Shown here in pieces: positions 35,847 through 47,289 of a stretch of 64,000 bases of DNA. This stretch comes from Yersinia aldovae ATCC 35236. GTDB taxonomy: Bacteria > Pseudomonadota > Gammaproteobacteria > Enterobacterales > Enterobacteriaceae. Numbering within the stretch: the stretch's first letter is position 1; every line of letters begins with the position of its first letter. Location of the stretch: NCBI RefSeq assembly GCF_000173735.1, contig NZ_ACCB01000002.1, forward strand, positions 1 through 64,000, in the 5' to 3' direction. Both the position numbers and the translations under genes were made by a program. The notes beneath the pieces were generated by a model. The model searched no databases and was not told the origin of the DNA. It saw only the letters and a list, made by a program, of their open reading frames with translations.

Positions 35847-37396
35847 TGTGCGCGCTCCTGTTGATGCTGTTTCATTAGTTTGAAAATCCTATCAATATCA
35901 ATATGCTCGCGCATCTGTGATGCCAGAATATCGAACTGTTGCTGCTTATGTTCAGCATAATTCACTGTCACGCCATCAAAAGCAGACAGCCCTTTGCGTT
36001 GACGCAGGCTATCTAATAGCGCGCGGGTAAAGTGGTGGCTGTCAAATAGCCCGTGGATATAGCTGCCCAATACGCTACCATCGCCATTCACCGCGCCATC
36101 CACCCACTGCTCGGCTTGTCCGTTACGTAAAGTTAGCTGTGCAAAAGGTATGGCAGCACTGCCCAGATGGGAGACACCCATATGGATTTCATAACCTTCA
36201 AGCGGGTGATCACCACAGTTTTTCAATATGCCTGGCAGGCCAATCTGACAATAACCGCTAACGCGCGTGGTGACTTTATCTGGCGCGAACTCGGTTTCCA
36301 CATCCAGCAACCCCAAGCCATCCATCTGTTCAAGGCCCGACTCCACGCCATCAATAATGCGTTTTCCCAGCATTTGATAACCACCGCAAATGCCTATCAC
36401 CGGTACATTACGTTGATGTAGCTTCAGTAACGCTGCCGCCAGCCCGCAGTGGTGCAGCCATTGCAAATCACCCAGCGTATTCTTGCTGCCCGGCAAAATA
36501 ATCAAATCCGGCTGGCCCAACGCCGACAACTGCGATACATAGCGCAGGCGCACATCCGGTTGCGCGGCCAGCGCATTAAAATCAGTAAAGTTAGCGATAT
36601 GAGGTAAGCGGATCACCGCAATATCCAGTGCCTTTTCTGCCGTATCCTGATATTTGCCATTTTGCAGAGCGACACCATCTTCATCTTCTAAATCTATATC
36701 CAGCCACGGCATCACCCCCAGTACCGGGACATGGGTCAGGGCTTCAATCTGTTCCAGGCCTGGGGTCAACAGTGCGATATCGCCACGAAATTTATTGATT
36801 ATCACCCCTTTGACGCGGGCTTTTTCATGGGGATGTAGCAGCGCCAGAGTGCCATAGATAGAGGCAAACACGCCGCCTCTGTCAATGTCCGCCACCAGCA
36901 ATACCGGCGCGTCTGCCATTTCAGCCATACCCATATTGACGATATCGCGGTCACGCAGATTAATTTCCGCCGGGCTGCCCGCACCTTCCAGCACCATGAC
37001 GTCATATTGGCGTGCCAAACTGTGGTAAACCTCGCTGATTTGCTGCTGCAATTGCGGTTTGTACTGATGGTATTCCACCGCATCCATATTGCAGGCAACT
37101 TTGCCCATTAAGACCACTTGCGCCTTACGGTCGCTGGTGGGTTTGAGCAGTACGGGATTCATGCGAACATCTGGGGCAATGCCGGCCGCTTCGGCCTGAA
37201 AAATCTGCGCCCGCCCCATCTCTTCCCCCTGCGGGGTAATGCCCGAATTGAGTGCCATATTCTGCGATTTAAACGGCGCACAGCGATAGCCATCTTGCAT
37301 AAAGATGCGGCACAGCCCGGCCACTAACACACTTTTACCCACGTCAGATGCCGTGCCCTGCACCATTATCGATAAATTCATCACTGGCCGACTCAT
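35843..37396 (-). CDS. cbiP: Adenosylcobyric acid synthase CbiP (CobQ)
   Basis: This glutamine-dependent amidotransferase amidates the b, d, e and g side chains of adenosylcobyrinic diamide. The 517-aa product has an N-terminal ATP-binding part ([17 protein letters not shown]) and a C-terminal glutaminase part with the nucleophile cysteine in [11 protein letters not shown]. The ATG at 37396 overlaps the cbiO stop (ATGA). A longer in-frame start inside cbiO is unlikely. Confidence 0.96.
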   Translation of the reverse strand: MSRPVMNLSIMVQGTASDVGKSVLVAGLCRIFMQDGYRCAPFKSQNMALNSGITPQGEEMGRAQIFQAEAAGIAPDVRMNPVLLKPTSDRKAQVVLMGKVACNMDAVEYHQYKPQLQQQISEVYHSLARQYDVMVLEGAGSPAEINLRDRDIVNMGMAEMADAPVLLVADIDRGGVFASIYGTLALLHPHEKARVKGVIINKFRGDIALLTPGLEQIEALTHVPVLGVMPWLDIDLEDEDGVALQNGKYQDTAEKALDIAVIRLPHIANFTDFNALAAQPDVRLRYVSQLSALGQPDLIILPGSKNTLGDLQWLHHCGLAAALLKLHQRNVPVIGICGGYQMLGKRIIDGVESGLEQMDGLGLLDVETEFAPDKVTTRVSGYCQIGLPGILKNCGDHPLEGYEIHMGVSHLGSAAIPFAQLTLRNGQAEQWVDGAVNGDGSVLGSYIHGLFDSHHFTRALLDSLRQRKGLSAFDGVTVNYAEHKQQQFDILASQMREHIDIDRIFKLMKQHQQERAQ

Positions 37397-38208
37397 CGCG
37401 CCTCCTCCGTTTCGCGTTGACGCATCAGCGCGAAGAGTTGTTCTTCCGTTTTGCACAGCGGCAAACCCAGCTCACTGTGCATTTTGACCAACCACGGCTG
37501 AACCAGCCCGGCGGCTTGCAATTTTTCCTGTTGTAGGAATACTTCGGTTGTTTCACCGGCAATCATCAGGTGGCCGTGCGATAAGACATAAAGGTAATCA
37601 CAGACCTTATAAATCAAATCAATATCATGGCTGGAGAGAATAACGCGTTTTCCCTCTGCGACAATACGTTCAATGATAGTAATCATGTGCTGCCGACCGG
37701 CCGGGTCCAATCCGGCTGTGGGTTCATCCAGTAGCAGATACTCTGCCTCCATCACCAGCGCACCGGCAATGGCCACCCGTTTTTTCTGCCCATGACTCAA
37801 GTGCTGGATAGATTTATGGCGAAATCCTTGCGCATCTACCAAAGTCAACGCCCGGTCAACCCGCTGCGCAATAATCTCTTCGGGCATCCCCAAATTGCGC
37901 AGGCTGAAGGCGATATCACTATCAATATCGGTATAAAAAATCTGCTGTTCCGGATCTTGAAATACCGTGGTGACACGCTGACGCAATTCACGTAAGTTGG
38001 CTTTCTTATAACTGAGCGGCTCTCCTTGCCACAACACCGCGCCCTGCTGCGGTTGCAAAATGCCGGTCAAGTTCATAAATAAGGTGGATTTGCCACAACC
38101 ATTAGCCCCCAAGACACCGGTGACCGCATGCTGACTGAAATCCAGTGTCAAGTCGTGCAATACCTGCTCTTCCTGATAGCTGAAACCTAACTGCCTGGTG
38201 GCTAACAT
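37393..38208 (-). CDS. cbiO: Cobalt ECF transporter ATPase CbiO
   Basis: CbiO is the ATPase of the CbiMNQO cobalt importer. The 271-aa product contains Walker [10 protein letters not shown], the ABC signature [15 protein letters not shown] and Walker [12 protein letters not shown]. It lies 11 bases after cbiQ. Confidence 0.96.
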   Translation of the reverse strand: MLATRQLGFSYQEEQVLHDLTLDFSQHAVTGVLGANGCGKSTLFMNLTGILQPQQGAVLWQGEPLSYKKANLRELRQRVTTVFQDPEQQIFYTDIDSDIAFSLRNLGMPEEIIAQRVDRALTLVDAQGFRHKSIQHLSHGQKKRVAIAGALVMEAEYLLLDEPTAGLDPAGRQHMITIIERIVAEGKRVILSSHDIDLIYKVCDYLYVLSHGHLMIAGETTEVFLQQEKLQAAGLVQPWLVKMHSELGLPLCKTEEQLFALMRQRETEEAR

Positions 38209-38219
38209 GACATCCTGCC

Positions 38220-38903
38220 TTACAGGTGGAAATCGCCCTGATAGAGTTTCATATCCAGCGAGATGACCATTTGCTGATAGCGAATCATCACGCGGGTAAA
38301 TAGCATACCGACCAACATTGCCAGCGAATGGTAGCCGGTACGCAAAGAGATATAACCAAATCGCAGAGACTGCGCCTGATGGATCGCGGCGGCCTCCTCA
38401 ATCAAAATAAAAATAAAACGCCAGGTCAGCAAGATTTGCTCTGTCAGCAATCGGGGGGCATGGCAGCGCTTCAATATTTGGATAAGCTGCGGGAATGGCG
38501 TATTCAGCACAAACCAAAAAGTGGCCGCCAATGCCGCCAAACTGCGCCATAGCGTTTGATTGGCGGTGGTTAATCCGACTTTATCAAGCCCCAGCCACCA
38601 ATGCCCTATCTGCATCCCCCACCACAGGCTCTCCGGTTGGCGCGAGAGTGATATCACAATCGTGACCAACCCCACCAATAGGAAAGAGAGCGGTATTGCC
38701 AGCCAGCGTAAGTAACGGCGTGGCCCCACCCGCAACAGGTAACATGTCAGGGCGGCGATAAACACCAAGAGCAGCGCCTGATACATCGGCGGGCTAAGCA
38801 TGGCGGCCAACAGGAAAACGGCATATAGCACCAATTTTCCCATTGGATCGGCCTGTCGCCAGCGGCTTTGATAACTTAGCTTATCAATCCCCAGCATGCT
38901 CAC
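38220..38903 (-). CDS. cbiQ: Cobalt ECF transporter transmembrane protein CbiQ
   Basis: CbiQ is the transmembrane coupling subunit of the cobalt importer. The 227-aa product starts with IDKLSYQSRWRQADPMGKL and has several membrane helices and a cytoplasmic coupling region near FGYISLRTGYHSLA. The GTG at 38903 has GGGGGAAAC at a good distance; the ATG two codons later is also possible. It overlaps the cbiN end by 20 bases. Confidence 0.94.
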   Translation of the reverse strand: MSMLGIDKLSYQSRWRQADPMGKLVLYAVFLLAAMLSPPMYQALLLVFIAALTCYLLRVGPRRYLRWLAIPLSFLLVGLVTIVISLSRQPESLWWGMQIGHWWLGLDKVGLTTANQTLWRSLAALAATFWFVLNTPFPQLIQILKRCHAPRLLTEQILLTWRFIFILIEEAAAIHQAQSLRFGYISLRTGYHSLAMLVGMLFTRVMIRYQQMVISLDMKLYQGDFHL

Positions 38904-39165
38904 CGCGTTTCCCCCGGTAATAGCCCAAGATATAGAAAATCACCGCAGCCCCAATGGAACCTTGCAGGGTAAACAGCAGGCTTTCAATTTCACCACTGGC
39001 GGGTTCATATAACGGCGTGAACCACGGCTGATAGTGAGGTGCGGTAGTCTGAATCAGAGTTTCGGCTTCACCATCTGAGCCACCATATTCACCACCGTGA
39101 TTAATAAAGAACGGCATTATGACCAGAGCGATCACCATCGCCAGCAAAATAAGCGTCTTTTTCAT
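38884..39165 (-). CDS. cbiN: Cobalt transporter subunit CbiN
   Basis: CbiN is the small membrane subunit that assists CbiM in cobalt uptake. The 93-aa product has two membrane helices (about residues 4-22 and 66-84) flanking a periplasmic loop with GGEYGGSDGEAE and PWFTPLYEPASGEIES, as usual for the family. It starts one base after the cbiM stop. Confidence 0.95.
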   Translation of the reverse strand: MKKTLILLAMVIALVIMPFFINHGGEYGGSDGEAETLIQTTAPHYQPWFTPLYEPASGEIESLLFTLQGSIGAAVIFYILGYYRGKRGEHAGD

Positions 39166-39166
39166 G

Positions 39167-39904
39167 TTAGTGAGTCCCTGCGTGGATTAACTGACGTTTG
39201 GTTAATTGGTCGTAAATCATCACTGTCAGCAAGCCTTCAGCAATGGCTATCGGGATCTGGGTAATGCAGAACACCCCCATAAACTTGATAATCGAACCAC
39301 TGACACCAAATTGCGGGTCAGGGAAAGCCAGACCGAGCTGTACCGAGGTGACAAAGTAAGTGGTTAAATCTGCGAGCATGGCGCAAAGAAATACCCCGAC
39401 GTCGCGGCGCAATCCCGCTTTACAGGCCAACTTCCACACCAGATAGCCCACTACTGGCCCAATCACCGCCATTGACATGCCGTTAGCACCCAAGGTTGTC
39501 AGGCCGCCATGCGCCAGTAATAACGCCTGGAACAGCAGCACAATGGCCCCCAATACCGCCACCACTACCGGCCCAAACAGAATAACCGCCAGCCCGACGC
39601 CGGTCGGATGCGAACAACTGCCGGTCACCGATGGGATTTTCAGTGCCGATAACACGAAAATAAAGGCACCACACAGCGCTAACAGGACTTTTTGATTGCT
39701 GTCTTCAGCAACAATCTGTTTCAAACGAACCAGCCCCATAAACAAACACGGCAGGAACAGTATCCACCAGGCCAGCGCCCACATCGGCGGCAAAAAACCT
39801 TCCATAATGTGCATGGCAAAAACATCATTCGGTGCCAGCGTGAGCAAGATTGCCATTGCCACTCCGCTATAAGACAGTTTCTTTAACTCTTTTTCCATTT
39901 CCAT
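39167..39904 (-). CDS. cbiM: Cobalt ECF transporter substrate-binding protein CbiM
   Basis: CbiM is the cobalt-binding membrane subunit. Cobalt is held by the new N-terminus [10 protein letters not shown] after the signal peptide (cleavage at VFA|MHIM). The product is 245 aa from the ATG at 39904, which has GGAG at a good distance; a TTG upstream is less likely. [14 protein letters not shown] is conserved. A 63-base gap separates it from cbiL. Confidence 0.95.
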   Translation of the reverse strand: MEMEKELKKLSYSGVAMAILLTLAPNDVFAMHIMEGFLPPMWALAWWILFLPCLFMGLVRLKQIVAEDSNQKVLLALCGAFIFVLSALKIPSVTGSCSHPTGVGLAVILFGPVVVAVLGAIVLLFQALLLAHGGLTTLGANGMSMAVIGPVVGYLVWKLACKAGLRRDVGVFLCAMLADLTTYFVTSVQLGLAFPDPQFGVSGSIIKFMGVFCITQIPIAIAEGLLTVMIYDQLTKRQLIHAGTH

Positions 39905-39967
39905 TAGTTGCTCCAATCACTTTGGGGAGTAATTTAAAATTAATTAACCCTCTATTTAACTAACCTG

Positions 39968-40681
39968 TTATCCATTAACTCGTTGCTGTTTATTGACTAA
40001 AATGGTCGAGAAATAGGGCAATGGCTGGTCAGCGGCAAGGGTATCCAACTGACGCCAGCACACCTCGCCGGGTAATGAAGCTTCAGACATCAACAGCGCA
40101 TGCGGGAACAGATTTAACCGGCCCAATAGCGCCTGAATTTGTGCAAAGCGGCCATAGACTTTCATCAGCACTACGCAGTCGTGATCGCACAAAGCGCGTT
40201 CCAGCTCGGCTTCTGGGGCAGTGCAAGACATAACCGCCAGCGATTGTTGCTCCATCGCCAAGGGCAATGCGGCGCGTGAGGCAATAGCGGCAAATGAGGT
40301 TACGCCCGGTACGATTTCCAACCAATCTGGCCGACCAATACGTTCTAGCAAAAATACCCATGTGCTAAATAACATAGCGTCGCCGAGGGTGATAAAACCC
40401 ACCTGACGGCCCTGCGCAACTTCCGCTTGTAGCTGTTGTGCCACCTCATCCCACACCGCCTGCTTTTCGCTGTCATCGGCGCTCATCGGGAAATGACAGG
40501 TGCGGATTTCGGTATGTGGTGAAAGGTATTCGCGCACGATAGAGAGCGCCAGACTGTCACCGCCTTTACGCCCTGCCGGGGCATACAGCACATCCAGTCT
40601 GGCTATCAGCCGTGCCGCCCGTACGGTGATTAAATCGCTGGCTCCGGGGCCAACACCCAATGCATAAAGTCTGCCGCTCAT
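39968..40681 (-). CDS. cbiL: Precorrin-2/cobalt-factor II C20-methyltransferase CbiL
   Basis: CbiL uses SAM to methylate C20 of cobalt-factor II. The 237-aa product starts MSGRLYALGVGPGASDLITV, with the SAM-binding GVGPG loop, and has FITLGDAMLFSTW. The ATG overlaps the cbiK stop (TAATG). A longer in-frame start within cbiK is rejected. Confidence 0.95.
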   Translation of the reverse strand: MSGRLYALGVGPGASDLITVRAARLIARLDVLYAPAGRKGGDSLALSIVREYLSPHTEIRTCHFPMSADDSEKQAVWDEVAQQLQAEVAQGRQVGFITLGDAMLFSTWVFLLERIGRPDWLEIVPGVTSFAAIASRAALPLAMEQQSLAVMSCTAPEAELERALCDHDCVVLMKVYGRFAQIQALLGRLNLFPHALLMSEASLPGEVCWRQLDTLAADQPLPYFSTILVNKQQRVNG

Positions 40682-41475
40682 TACGCTGCCTCCTGCTGTT
40701 TTTGCTGCAAAGCACTCGCCAGATGCTGAACAAACATTTGGCGAATCAGTGGGTTCTCTCCCAATCCTTGCAGCCATGATTGCGCACTGATACCCGCAGC
40801 TTCCAGTTGCGAGCGCCATGAATCCGGCTCTTCAGAAGCCATGTCATTGATGGCGTGATCACCGGCCACCAGCATCAATGGCATCAGATGTACTTTGCGC
40901 ACCCCCTGCTGCTGTAAGCGGCTAATGATGTGGCCGATTTCCGGATAACTTTCCACCGCACCCACCAAAGCAGGGAAGTTGAGAGAAGTCATTAAATGGT
41001 CAAGGCAGGCATAAGCAGAAAAGGCGAAGTGACTGGCCCCGTGGCCCATAAATACCACCCGCTCATCCGCCGCCAACGGAGGCATTTGTGCTTGTAGTGC
41101 CACTAACAATTGCTGGTAATCGGCAAAGCTGCTTAACAGTGGTGTGCCCAATACCAGATGATGAAAACAGTCGCTAAAACCGCGCACTTCAGTAGCGATT
41201 TTTTCGTATTCATCGCCATTAATGACATGCAGTGATTGGATAGCGATATCTTGATACCCCTGTTCAGCCAGGTGTTTCAGCGCTTCTCGCGGGTTATTGA
41301 TCAACAAACCATCGCGTTTACGTAGCTTGCGAATGATCATTTCTGAGGTAAAGGCGCGGAACACATCGCGATCGCTATAAGCCGCCGATAGCTGTTGCTC
41401 ACAAGTTTCAATATTCTTTTGGCGGGTGTGTTCATAACTGGTGCCGAAACTGATCACCAACAATGCTTTTTTCAT
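40681..41475 (-). CDS. cbiK: Sirohydrochlorin cobaltochelatase CbiK
   Basis: CbiK inserts cobalt into sirohydrochlorin without ATP, the entry step of the anaerobic route. In this 264-aa product the metal residues are all in place: His145 (MGHGASH), Glu175 (GAVESYPE) and His207 (VAGDHAIND), the same numbering as Salmonella CbiK. It overlaps cbiJ by four bases. Confidence 0.97.
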   Translation of the reverse strand: MKKALLVISFGTSYEHTRQKNIETCEQQLSAAYSDRDVFRAFTSEMIIRKLRKRDGLLINNPREALKHLAEQGYQDIAIQSLHVINGDEYEKIATEVRGFSDCFHHLVLGTPLLSSFADYQQLLVALQAQMPPLAADERVVFMGHGASHFAFSAYACLDHLMTSLNFPALVGAVESYPEIGHIISRLQQQGVRKVHLMPLMLVAGDHAINDMASEEPDSWRSQLEAAGISAQSWLQGLGENPLIRQMFVQHLASALQQKQQEAA

Positions 41476-42299
41476 TTTATTGTCCTCGTTGTTCTTGCCA
41501 GTGGGCCAGATTGCTGCCAGTGCATCAGATGTCGGGTAAATTCATCCAATGAAGTCACTTGTTGCCCAAGACTGCCCAACACCACGGCGGCCGGACGGCG
41601 CACCACAATGCAGGGAATATTCAGTGCCAGACAGGGAGCCACTTTTTCCTGGTAGCCACCTTGTGCGCCAGACTCCTTGGTGATAACCACATCTGGCTGG
41701 CAAAACGCATACAGCGCATGATTGAATTGCGCGCTGAATGGCCCACGCAGCGCGATAATATTGTCTACCCCCAACCCCAGAGCCTCACATTGGCTCAGCA
41801 CCTCAGCCGTTGGCAGCACGCGCGCTAACAAGGTTTTACCGGTCAGGCGCTGTTGATACTCCGCCAACTGCTTGCTGCCGGTGGTCAACAGCACTCGCTG
41901 CCCCAAGCCTTGCGCCACGGCGCACGCTGCCGCTGCACTGTCTACTTTGTAGAGCTGTGGATGATGAATAGCGTCAATCTCACTCGGGCGCTGATAACAC
42001 GTCAGTGCCACATTTGATTGCCCGCAAGCGGTGGCCACATTGTCACTGAGCAGGTCGGCGTAGGGGTGTGAAGCATCAACCACCCACTGCACCTGTCTGG
42101 TGATAAGAAAATCGGCCATTTGCGCTGCATCCATCCGCCCGACCAATACCTCGCCGCCAATATCGCCCGCCAGTTGTTTGCCCGCATCGGTCGCGACCGA
42201 CAGGCTGTAGCGCTCGCCAAATTCGTCCAGCAGTTGACAAATCAGCCGGGCATCACTGGTGCCGCCAAAAATATGAATCGGCGGATGGTCATGGGTCAT
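41472..42299 (-). CDS. cbiJ: Cobalt-precorrin-6A reductase CbiJ
   Basis: CbiJ reduces the macrocycle of cobalt-precorrin-6A with NADH or NADPH. The 275-aa product starts with IHIFGGTSDARLICQLLDEFG, here written in part, and has the conserved VVDASHPYADLLSDN and TTGSKQLAEY. It is 30 bases downstream of cbiH. Confidence 0.95.
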   Translation of the reverse strand: MTHDHPPIHIFGGTSDARLICQLLDEFGERYSLSVATDAGKQLAGDIGGEVLVGRMDAAQMADFLITRQVQWVVDASHPYADLLSDNVATACGQSNVALTCYQRPSEIDAIHHPQLYKVDSAAAACAVAQGLGQRVLLTTGSKQLAEYQQRLTGKTLLARVLPTAEVLSQCEALGLGVDNIIALRGPFSAQFNHALYAFCQPDVVITKESGAQGGYQEKVAPCLALNIPCIVVRRPAAVVLGSLGQQVTSLDEFTRHLMHWQQSGPLARTTRTIK

Positions 42300-42329
42300 A
42301 ATGAATCGCCCGTCATAATGAATGCCCCT

Positions 42330-43055
42330 TTATAATGAATAGCCCCGTGGCGTGATCATCAGTCCATTGCGGCAATAAGTGGCCTGATTGCCAACAATCA
42401 CCAAACTGGTCATATCCACCGGTTCAAAATCCATTTTTCCTAATGTAGTTAGCCATTTTTCCTGTTTTTTGCGCCCTGCCGCCTTCACCACACCCACTGG
42501 CGTTGCGGCTTTCTTCCACGGCTGCATCAACTCGAACGCCCGTGCTAAATGCCCTTCGCGGCCACGGCTGCGCGGGTTATAGAAGCAGATAACAAAATCG
42601 GCTTGTGCCGCCGCGATAATGCGTTTTTCAATCACTTCCCACGGCGTCATCAAATCACTCAGGCTGATATGACAAAAGTCATGCATCAGCGGTGCGCCGA
42701 GCAATGAGGCCGCCGCGATACTGGCGGTGATACCGGCTACCAACCGCACTTCTAACGCCAACTGTTGCTGTGTGACCAGCTCCAACACCAAGCCCGCCAT
42801 GCCGTAAATACCGGCATCGCCACTGCTGATAAGCGCCACGTTATGACCGGCCAGTGCCAGGTCAATCGCCGCCTGACAGCGCTCAATCTCTTTACACATG
42901 CCAGTTTTGATCACCTGTTTATCCAGGGTCATGGATTTGACCAGATGGGTATAGGTTTTGTAACCGACAATAATTTCTGCTTCGCGAATCGCGGCGATAG
43001 CGTCCTGCGTCATCATTGATTCACTGCCTGGCCCAATGCCAATTACGGTTAACAT
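42330..43055 (-). CDS. cbiH: Precorrin-3B/cobalt-factor III C17-methyltransferase CbiH
   Basis: CbiH methylates C17 during ring contraction. The 241-aa product starts [19 protein letters not shown] with the SAM-binding loop and has LISSGDAGIYGMAGL and FYNPRSRGR. It overlaps the cbiG stop by one base. Confidence 0.96.
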   Translation of the reverse strand: MLTVIGIGPGSESMMTQDAIAAIREAEIIVGYKTYTHLVKSMTLDKQVIKTGMCKEIERCQAAIDLALAGHNVALISSGDAGIYGMAGLVLELVTQQQLALEVRLVAGITASIAAASLLGAPLMHDFCHISLSDLMTPWEVIEKRIIAAAQADFVICFYNPRSRGREGHLARAFELMQPWKKAATPVGVVKAAGRKKQEKWLTTLGKMDFEPVDMTSLVIVGNQATYCRNGLMITPRGYSL

Positions 43056-44155
43056 TAATGCGATACTCCCAGAGTGATGGTGACGCCCTGCTGACGCAGA
43101 GTATTGCCAACCAATTTACCGTCGCTCATCAGCCAGGCGACCGGTTGTGAAACGCTACCGACACCCACCGTTTGGCGGACAAAATCAGAAGCAGGGAAAC
43201 GTTGTTCATGGCGGCTCAGTTCGCCGACGCTGAACAGTTCGAACGGGACTCGCCAGCATTGAGCCAATTGATGCAGCGCCGGTTCATCTTTTTTGATAGT
43301 GACGCTGCCAATCGCTCGTAATGCCATGATGTCAAAATGATTTTCGGCCATTTGCTGTTGCAGCAATTCAACCAGCGTTTGCAGAGAGGTGGCACGGCGG
43401 CAACCAATTCCCGCCACTACCCGGCGCGGCACCAGCTTATAAACTGGTAACGTCGCCAGTTGATCAGCAGGCAGTGGCAGAGTGTCGCGCAACGTGATAC
43501 ACACTAAGGCGTCTAATGGGGGGCGTTGCGCCAAACTAAGTTGATCCAAACTAAGTTGCTCCAAACAATCAACCGGCACGAATCCCCGCGTGTCGCAGCG
43601 CTCACGTTCCGCCAACAGCGGCGTGTCCCACCACAGCCCGACTTTCTGGTTACTGACCAACATTTGATTGACCACTTTGACCGCGTGGCGGAAATCTTGC
43701 ATTTCGCCGTCCAGTTGGGTTGCCAGTGTGTCCAGCGCCGCCATCTCGTTAACATCCGTGGCGGTGGTTATCACCGGGTCAGCCCCCAAAATGCCAGCAA
43801 GATAACGGGTTAGGGTATTCGCCCCTCCCACATGCCCCGACAGCAAACTGATGACGTGTTGCCCGCGCTCATCAATCACCACCACCGCAGGGTCGGTCAT
43901 TTTGTCGTTTACCAGCGGCGCGATAACCCGCACCGTTAGGCCAATAGCTCCGACGACCACCAGTGCTGAATACTGTTTAAATGCCTCACGGATCGTATTG
44001 CCAAAACTGCCGTTGAAGGGCAAAAAGCCCGATTCCAGTAACTTGTCACTGGTAAAACAGGTCAGTGGCAAGTGGGTTTGCAAGCGTCGCGCCAGCCGCA
44101 CACCACCGGGTGTCAGGCAAAATACCGCGATTGATTCAGGCTTGACGATATTCAT
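43055..44155 (-). CDS. cbiG: Cobalt-precorrin-5A hydrolase CbiG
   Basis: CbiG opens the delta-lactone and releases the C20 carbon as acetaldehyde. The 366-aa product has [31 protein letters not shown] and the C-terminal [12 protein letters not shown]. The ATG at 44155 lies 20 bases inside the end of cbiF. A short in-frame 15-bp tandem repeat gives [10 protein letters not shown] and slightly lengthens the middle. Confidence 0.94.
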   Translation of the reverse strand: MNIVKPESIAVFCLTPGGVRLARRLQTHLPLTCFTSDKLLESGFLPFNGSFGNTIREAFKQYSALVVVGAIGLTVRVIAPLVNDKMTDPAVVVIDERGQHVISLLSGHVGGANTLTRYLAGILGADPVITTATDVNEMAALDTLATQLDGEMQDFRHAVKVVNQMLVSNQKVGLWWDTPLLAERERCDTRGFVPVDCLEQLSLDQLSLAQRPPLDALVCITLRDTLPLPADQLATLPVYKLVPRRVVAGIGCRRATSLQTLVELLQQQMAENHFDIMALRAIGSVTIKKDEPALHQLAQCWRVPFELFSVGELSRHEQRFPASDFVRQTVGVGSVSQPVAWLMSDGKLVGNTLRQQGVTITLGVSH

Positions 44156-44957
44156 GGCTAAACCCCGCGTCATAGAGTTTGGAATAGTGGTATTCATCGC
44201 CGAGGAATGCCCCCACCAAAATCAGAGCCGTTTTATGAATGGCTGCCGCGCGAACCAACTCGGCGATATCCGCCAGTGTGCCGCGAACTGTACGGCTTTC
44301 AGCCCAAGTCGCTTTGTATACCACTGCCACTGGCGTATCCGCGGGATAACCACCGGCGATTAAGCGATCGGCCACTCTGTCCATTTCCTGTACCGACAAG
44401 AAAATAGCCATTGAAGTTTGATGGGCGGCGAAAGCTTCCAGTTGTTCCAGTGGCGGCATCGGTGTGCGCCCCTCGATACGGGTGATAATTAAGCTTTGCG
44501 CCACTTCAGGTACAGTGTATTCCACCCCCAGTTGTGCCGCGGCGCCCAAGAAAGCACTGACACCGGGTACTGACACAAAGCCGATGCCGTGTTCGCCCAA
44601 GACTTCGCCCTGTTCACGAATAGAACCATACAAAGAGAGATCACCGGTTTGCAACCGCACCACCAGCTTGCCCGCCCGCACACCCTCCACCATCAGCGTG
44701 ATGATTTGTTCCAAATTTAATCCCGCGCTGTCGTGACATTCAGCCTCGGCGGAGCAATATTCCAACAGCTCAGTATTGATAAGTGATCCGGCATAGATAA
44801 CCACCTGTGCCTGTTGCAGCAAGCGGTAGCCTTTTAGCGTGATCAGCTCTTTGTCACCCGGCCCGGCCCCCACAAACCAGACTTTTTGCGTATCCCATGT
44901 TGGTGTGACAGGTGGTGGTGTAATCGATACTGATACGGCATTAGGATGCTCAGACAT
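44136..44957 (-). CDS. cbiF: Cobalt-precorrin-4 C11-methyltransferase CbiF
   Basis: CbiF methylates C11 of cobalt-precorrin-4. The 273-aa product has a short N-terminal extension, then [18 protein letters not shown], the SAM loop, and [16 protein letters not shown]. It overlaps cbiT by eight bases and cbiG by 20. Confidence 0.96.
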   Translation of the reverse strand: MSEHPNAVSVSITPPPVTPTWDTQKVWFVGAGPGDKELITLKGYRLLQQAQVVIYAGSLINTELLEYCSAEAECHDSAGLNLEQIITLMVEGVRAGKLVVRLQTGDLSLYGSIREQGEVLGEHGIGFVSVPGVSAFLGAAAQLGVEYTVPEVAQSLIITRIEGRTPMPPLEQLEAFAAHQTSMAIFLSVQEMDRVADRLIAGGYPADTPVAVVYKATWAESRTVRGTLADIAELVRAAAIHKTALILVGAFLGDEYHYSKLYDAGFSHEYRQA

Positions 44958-45519
44958 TGCTCGCCTCCTTGTGGCAGGAAATAAGATAAGTAGGATTATT
45001 CGGTTTAAAATAGTGCCCGCGACCCAGAGGGGTCAGAGTGGAGAGTTGCAATTGCACACAATCCAGCTCGCTAACGACGCAGGTATGTAAATGGCTCAAT
45101 GCTTCATTGAGGTTATTGAGCAAAATAAAGGTCAATACCAGGCGGCCACCGGGATTTAGCATCATCAATGACCAGTCGATAAGGTCAGTCAGATGACCGC
45201 CACTGCCACCAATAAAAATGGCATCGGCTTTATCGGATAAAGGTAAAGGAGCGACTCCGGCAATAATGTCTACCTTGCGACACCCTAGCCGCTGGCGGTT
45301 TTCATTAATTAACTCAAGTGCTACCGGATTCCGTTCAATCGCCGTCACCCGTAAATCAGGAAAACGCAAAGCTGCTTCCAATGCCACACTGCCAGTACCC
45401 GCCCCCACATCAATCAAGTGAGTCGCATCCGACAAACTCAGCCGTTCCAGTGCCAATACTCGCACCGCTTCTTTGGTCATCGGGACTTTTTGCCCACGCA
45501 GGAACAGCTCATCTTTCAT
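44950..45519 (-). CDS. cbiT: Cobalt-precorrin-7 C15-methyltransferase (decarboxylating) CbiT
   Basis: CbiT methylates C15 and decarboxylates the C12 acetate. The 189-aa product is a Rossmann methyltransferase: [15 protein letters not shown], the SAM loop [15 protein letters not shown], and [12 protein letters not shown]. It overlaps cbiE by 11 bases. CbiE and CbiT are one fused protein (CobL) in aerobic organisms, so close coupling is expected. Confidence 0.96.
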   Translation of the reverse strand: MKDELFLRGQKVPMTKEAVRVLALERLSLSDATHLIDVGAGTGSVALEAALRFPDLRVTAIERNPVALELINENRQRLGCRKVDIIAGVAPLPLSDKADAIFIGGSGGHLTDLIDWSLMMLNPGGRLVLTFILLNNLNEALSHLHTCVVSELDCVQLQLSTLTPLGRGHYFKPNNPTYLISCHKEASNV

Positions 45520-46111
45520 TGAGGATCACCACCACATTCATGTCATAGCGGGCCGCCACTTGCTCTGCTGGCAGGCGATAAATTCGTTCGTTGGGTTGCG
45601 AGAGGTTTTCACCAATAATCAAGGTACGAGACAGACCACGTTGCTGTAGCGCATCAGCAATAGCTCTTGGGCCAATCATGCCGTCGGTCACCATCGCTAC
45701 TTTGTCGTGCTGGAAGATCCAGTCAAAATCGGGTTCACGACCATGACTGCTGGTAAGAAAGAGGTCGTTCATATCCAGTGCAGCTTTGGCGCACAAATAT
45801 TGAATCGCGCTAATGCCGGGAACGATATGCAACTCCTCAGCGCTGAAGTTTGCTGCCAGCAATTTGCCGATGCCATACAGCAAAGGATCTCCCGAGGCCA
45901 GTACCACAATGGCGCGATGCTTATTGCTATCCAGCCACTCCAATAGCCCTAATAGATCAGCATCTAACAAGCGCGACTCTTTACTCTCGCCGCTCAATGT
46001 CGCCAGATGGCGCTTACCGCCAACCAGAACTTCGGCGCGTTCGATAGCCCGCCGAGCTGCGGGTGTCAGATAATCAGTATCACCGGGGCCAATCCCCACC
46101 ACCGTAATCAT
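45509..46111 (-). CDS. cbiE: Cobalt-precorrin-7 C5-methyltransferase CbiE
   Basis: CbiE methylates C5 of the corrin precursor with SAM. The 200-aa product starts [20 protein letters not shown] and has [14 protein letters not shown]. It overlaps the cbiD stop by four bases. Confidence 0.96.
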   Translation of the reverse strand: MITVVGIGPGDTDYLTPAARRAIERAEVLVGGKRHLATLSGESKESRLLDADLLGLLEWLDSNKHRAIVVLASGDPLLYGIGKLLAANFSAEELHIVPGISAIQYLCAKAALDMNDLFLTSSHGREPDFDWIFQHDKVAMVTDGMIGPRAIADALQQRGLSRTLIIGENLSQPNERIYRLPAEQVAARYDMNVVVILNER

Positions 46112-47289
46112 CGTAACGCCTCCACAATCTCATCCAGTGGCCGGTTGCTACCCAGCACCTGATTATCAAAAGAGAATAAAATGGCGTCGCACTGTGGTGG
46201 ATTAACCGAGAAACGCATCATTTCAGCGATGCGCTCGCAGATACGCTCGCAGATACGCGAATAGACGCCCTGCCAACCCTGCTCGGCAATTAGCTCCATT
46301 GCCGCTTCCGTGGTATCACACTGATTAACTTCAAGTAATAGCGCATGGGGTGCCCCCATTAAGGCCAAATGCGCCACCAACGTCTCCATACGTCCATCAG
46401 CAATATGGCTGTGGGTATGGAAGATACCGGCGGCCACTTTGACCAATTTGCCCGGATGCCCCACTAACAGAACGCGACGGAACCCCAAGCGCACGGTTTC
46501 TTGCAGCATATAGCCGACAAAATTACTCATGGTGACCACCCGTTGGCTATCCAGCCCCAGGTGGTCGCGAACAAAACGCTCGCCGTGATTACCCGGCACC
46601 AAAATGACGCGATCAACACCTGCTGCCCGCTTCATTTCCAGCTCCAGCGCCAGTGAGCGTTTCCAGCTCTCTTCTGACATCGGCGTCACAATACCGGTAG
46701 TACCGATGATGGAAATCCCGCCCAGGATCCCCAGCCGCCCGTTGTAGGTTTTCTTCGCTCGCTCCTCGCCTTCCGGCGCAAAGATTTCGATTTCTGCGCC
46801 ACGCAATGGGCCGATGACTTCACGCACTGCGGCTTCGATAGTTTGGCGCGGAGTGCGGTTAATGGCGCTGCTGCCGACCGGCAACCCAATTCCTTTGCGG
46901 GTAACAGTTCCCACTCCTTCGCCGCCTCGCAGAGTAATGTCGGTCTGTTCGGTGAGAGTCACGCGGGCAAAAATCAGCATGCCGTGGGTAGCATCAACAT
47001 CATCGCCGCCATCTTTGCGGATTGCGGCGGTGGCTTGCTGACCTTCAATCAACGGCAGCTCAACATTCAGACACAAAGTGATGCCGGAAGGCGTCATAAT
47101 AGAAATTTGATCAATCACTTGCTGACGCAACACCATCAGCGCCGCCACTTTGGCCGCCGCCGTGGCACAGGAACCGGTGGTATAGCCTTTACGGTATTGC
47201 TTGCCGTTGTGCCAAATGCTGTCTAATTGCTGGTTTTGCCGCGCAATATCATCATTTATAGGGCTATCACTGGCCAGACCGTCGCTCAT
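46108..47289 (-). CDS. cbiD: Cobalt-precorrin-5B C1-methyltransferase CbiD
   Basis: CbiD methylates C1. The 393-aa product has the family signature [35 protein letters not shown] and [14 protein letters not shown] 12-bp tandem duplication near 46230-46260 gives the in-frame repeat [12 protein letters not shown]. It overlaps cbiC by four bases. Confidence 0.95.
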   Translation of the reverse strand: MSDGLASDSPINDDIARQNQQLDSIWHNGKQYRKGYTTGSCATAAAKVAALMVLRQQVIDQISIMTPSGITLCLNVELPLIEGQQATAAIRKDGGDDVDATHGMLIFARVTLTEQTDITLRGGEGVGTVTRKGIGLPVGSSAINRTPRQTIEAAVREVIGPLRGAEIEIFAPEGEERAKKTYNGRLGILGGISIIGTTGIVTPMSEESWKRSLALELEMKRAAGVDRVILVPGNHGERFVRDHLGLDSQRVVTMSNFVGYMLQETVRLGFRRVLLVGHPGKLVKVAAGIFHTHSHIADGRMETLVAHLALMGAPHALLLEVNQCDTTEAAMELIAEQGWQGVYSRICERICERIAEMMRFSVNPPQCDAILFSFDNQVLGSNRPLDEIVEALR

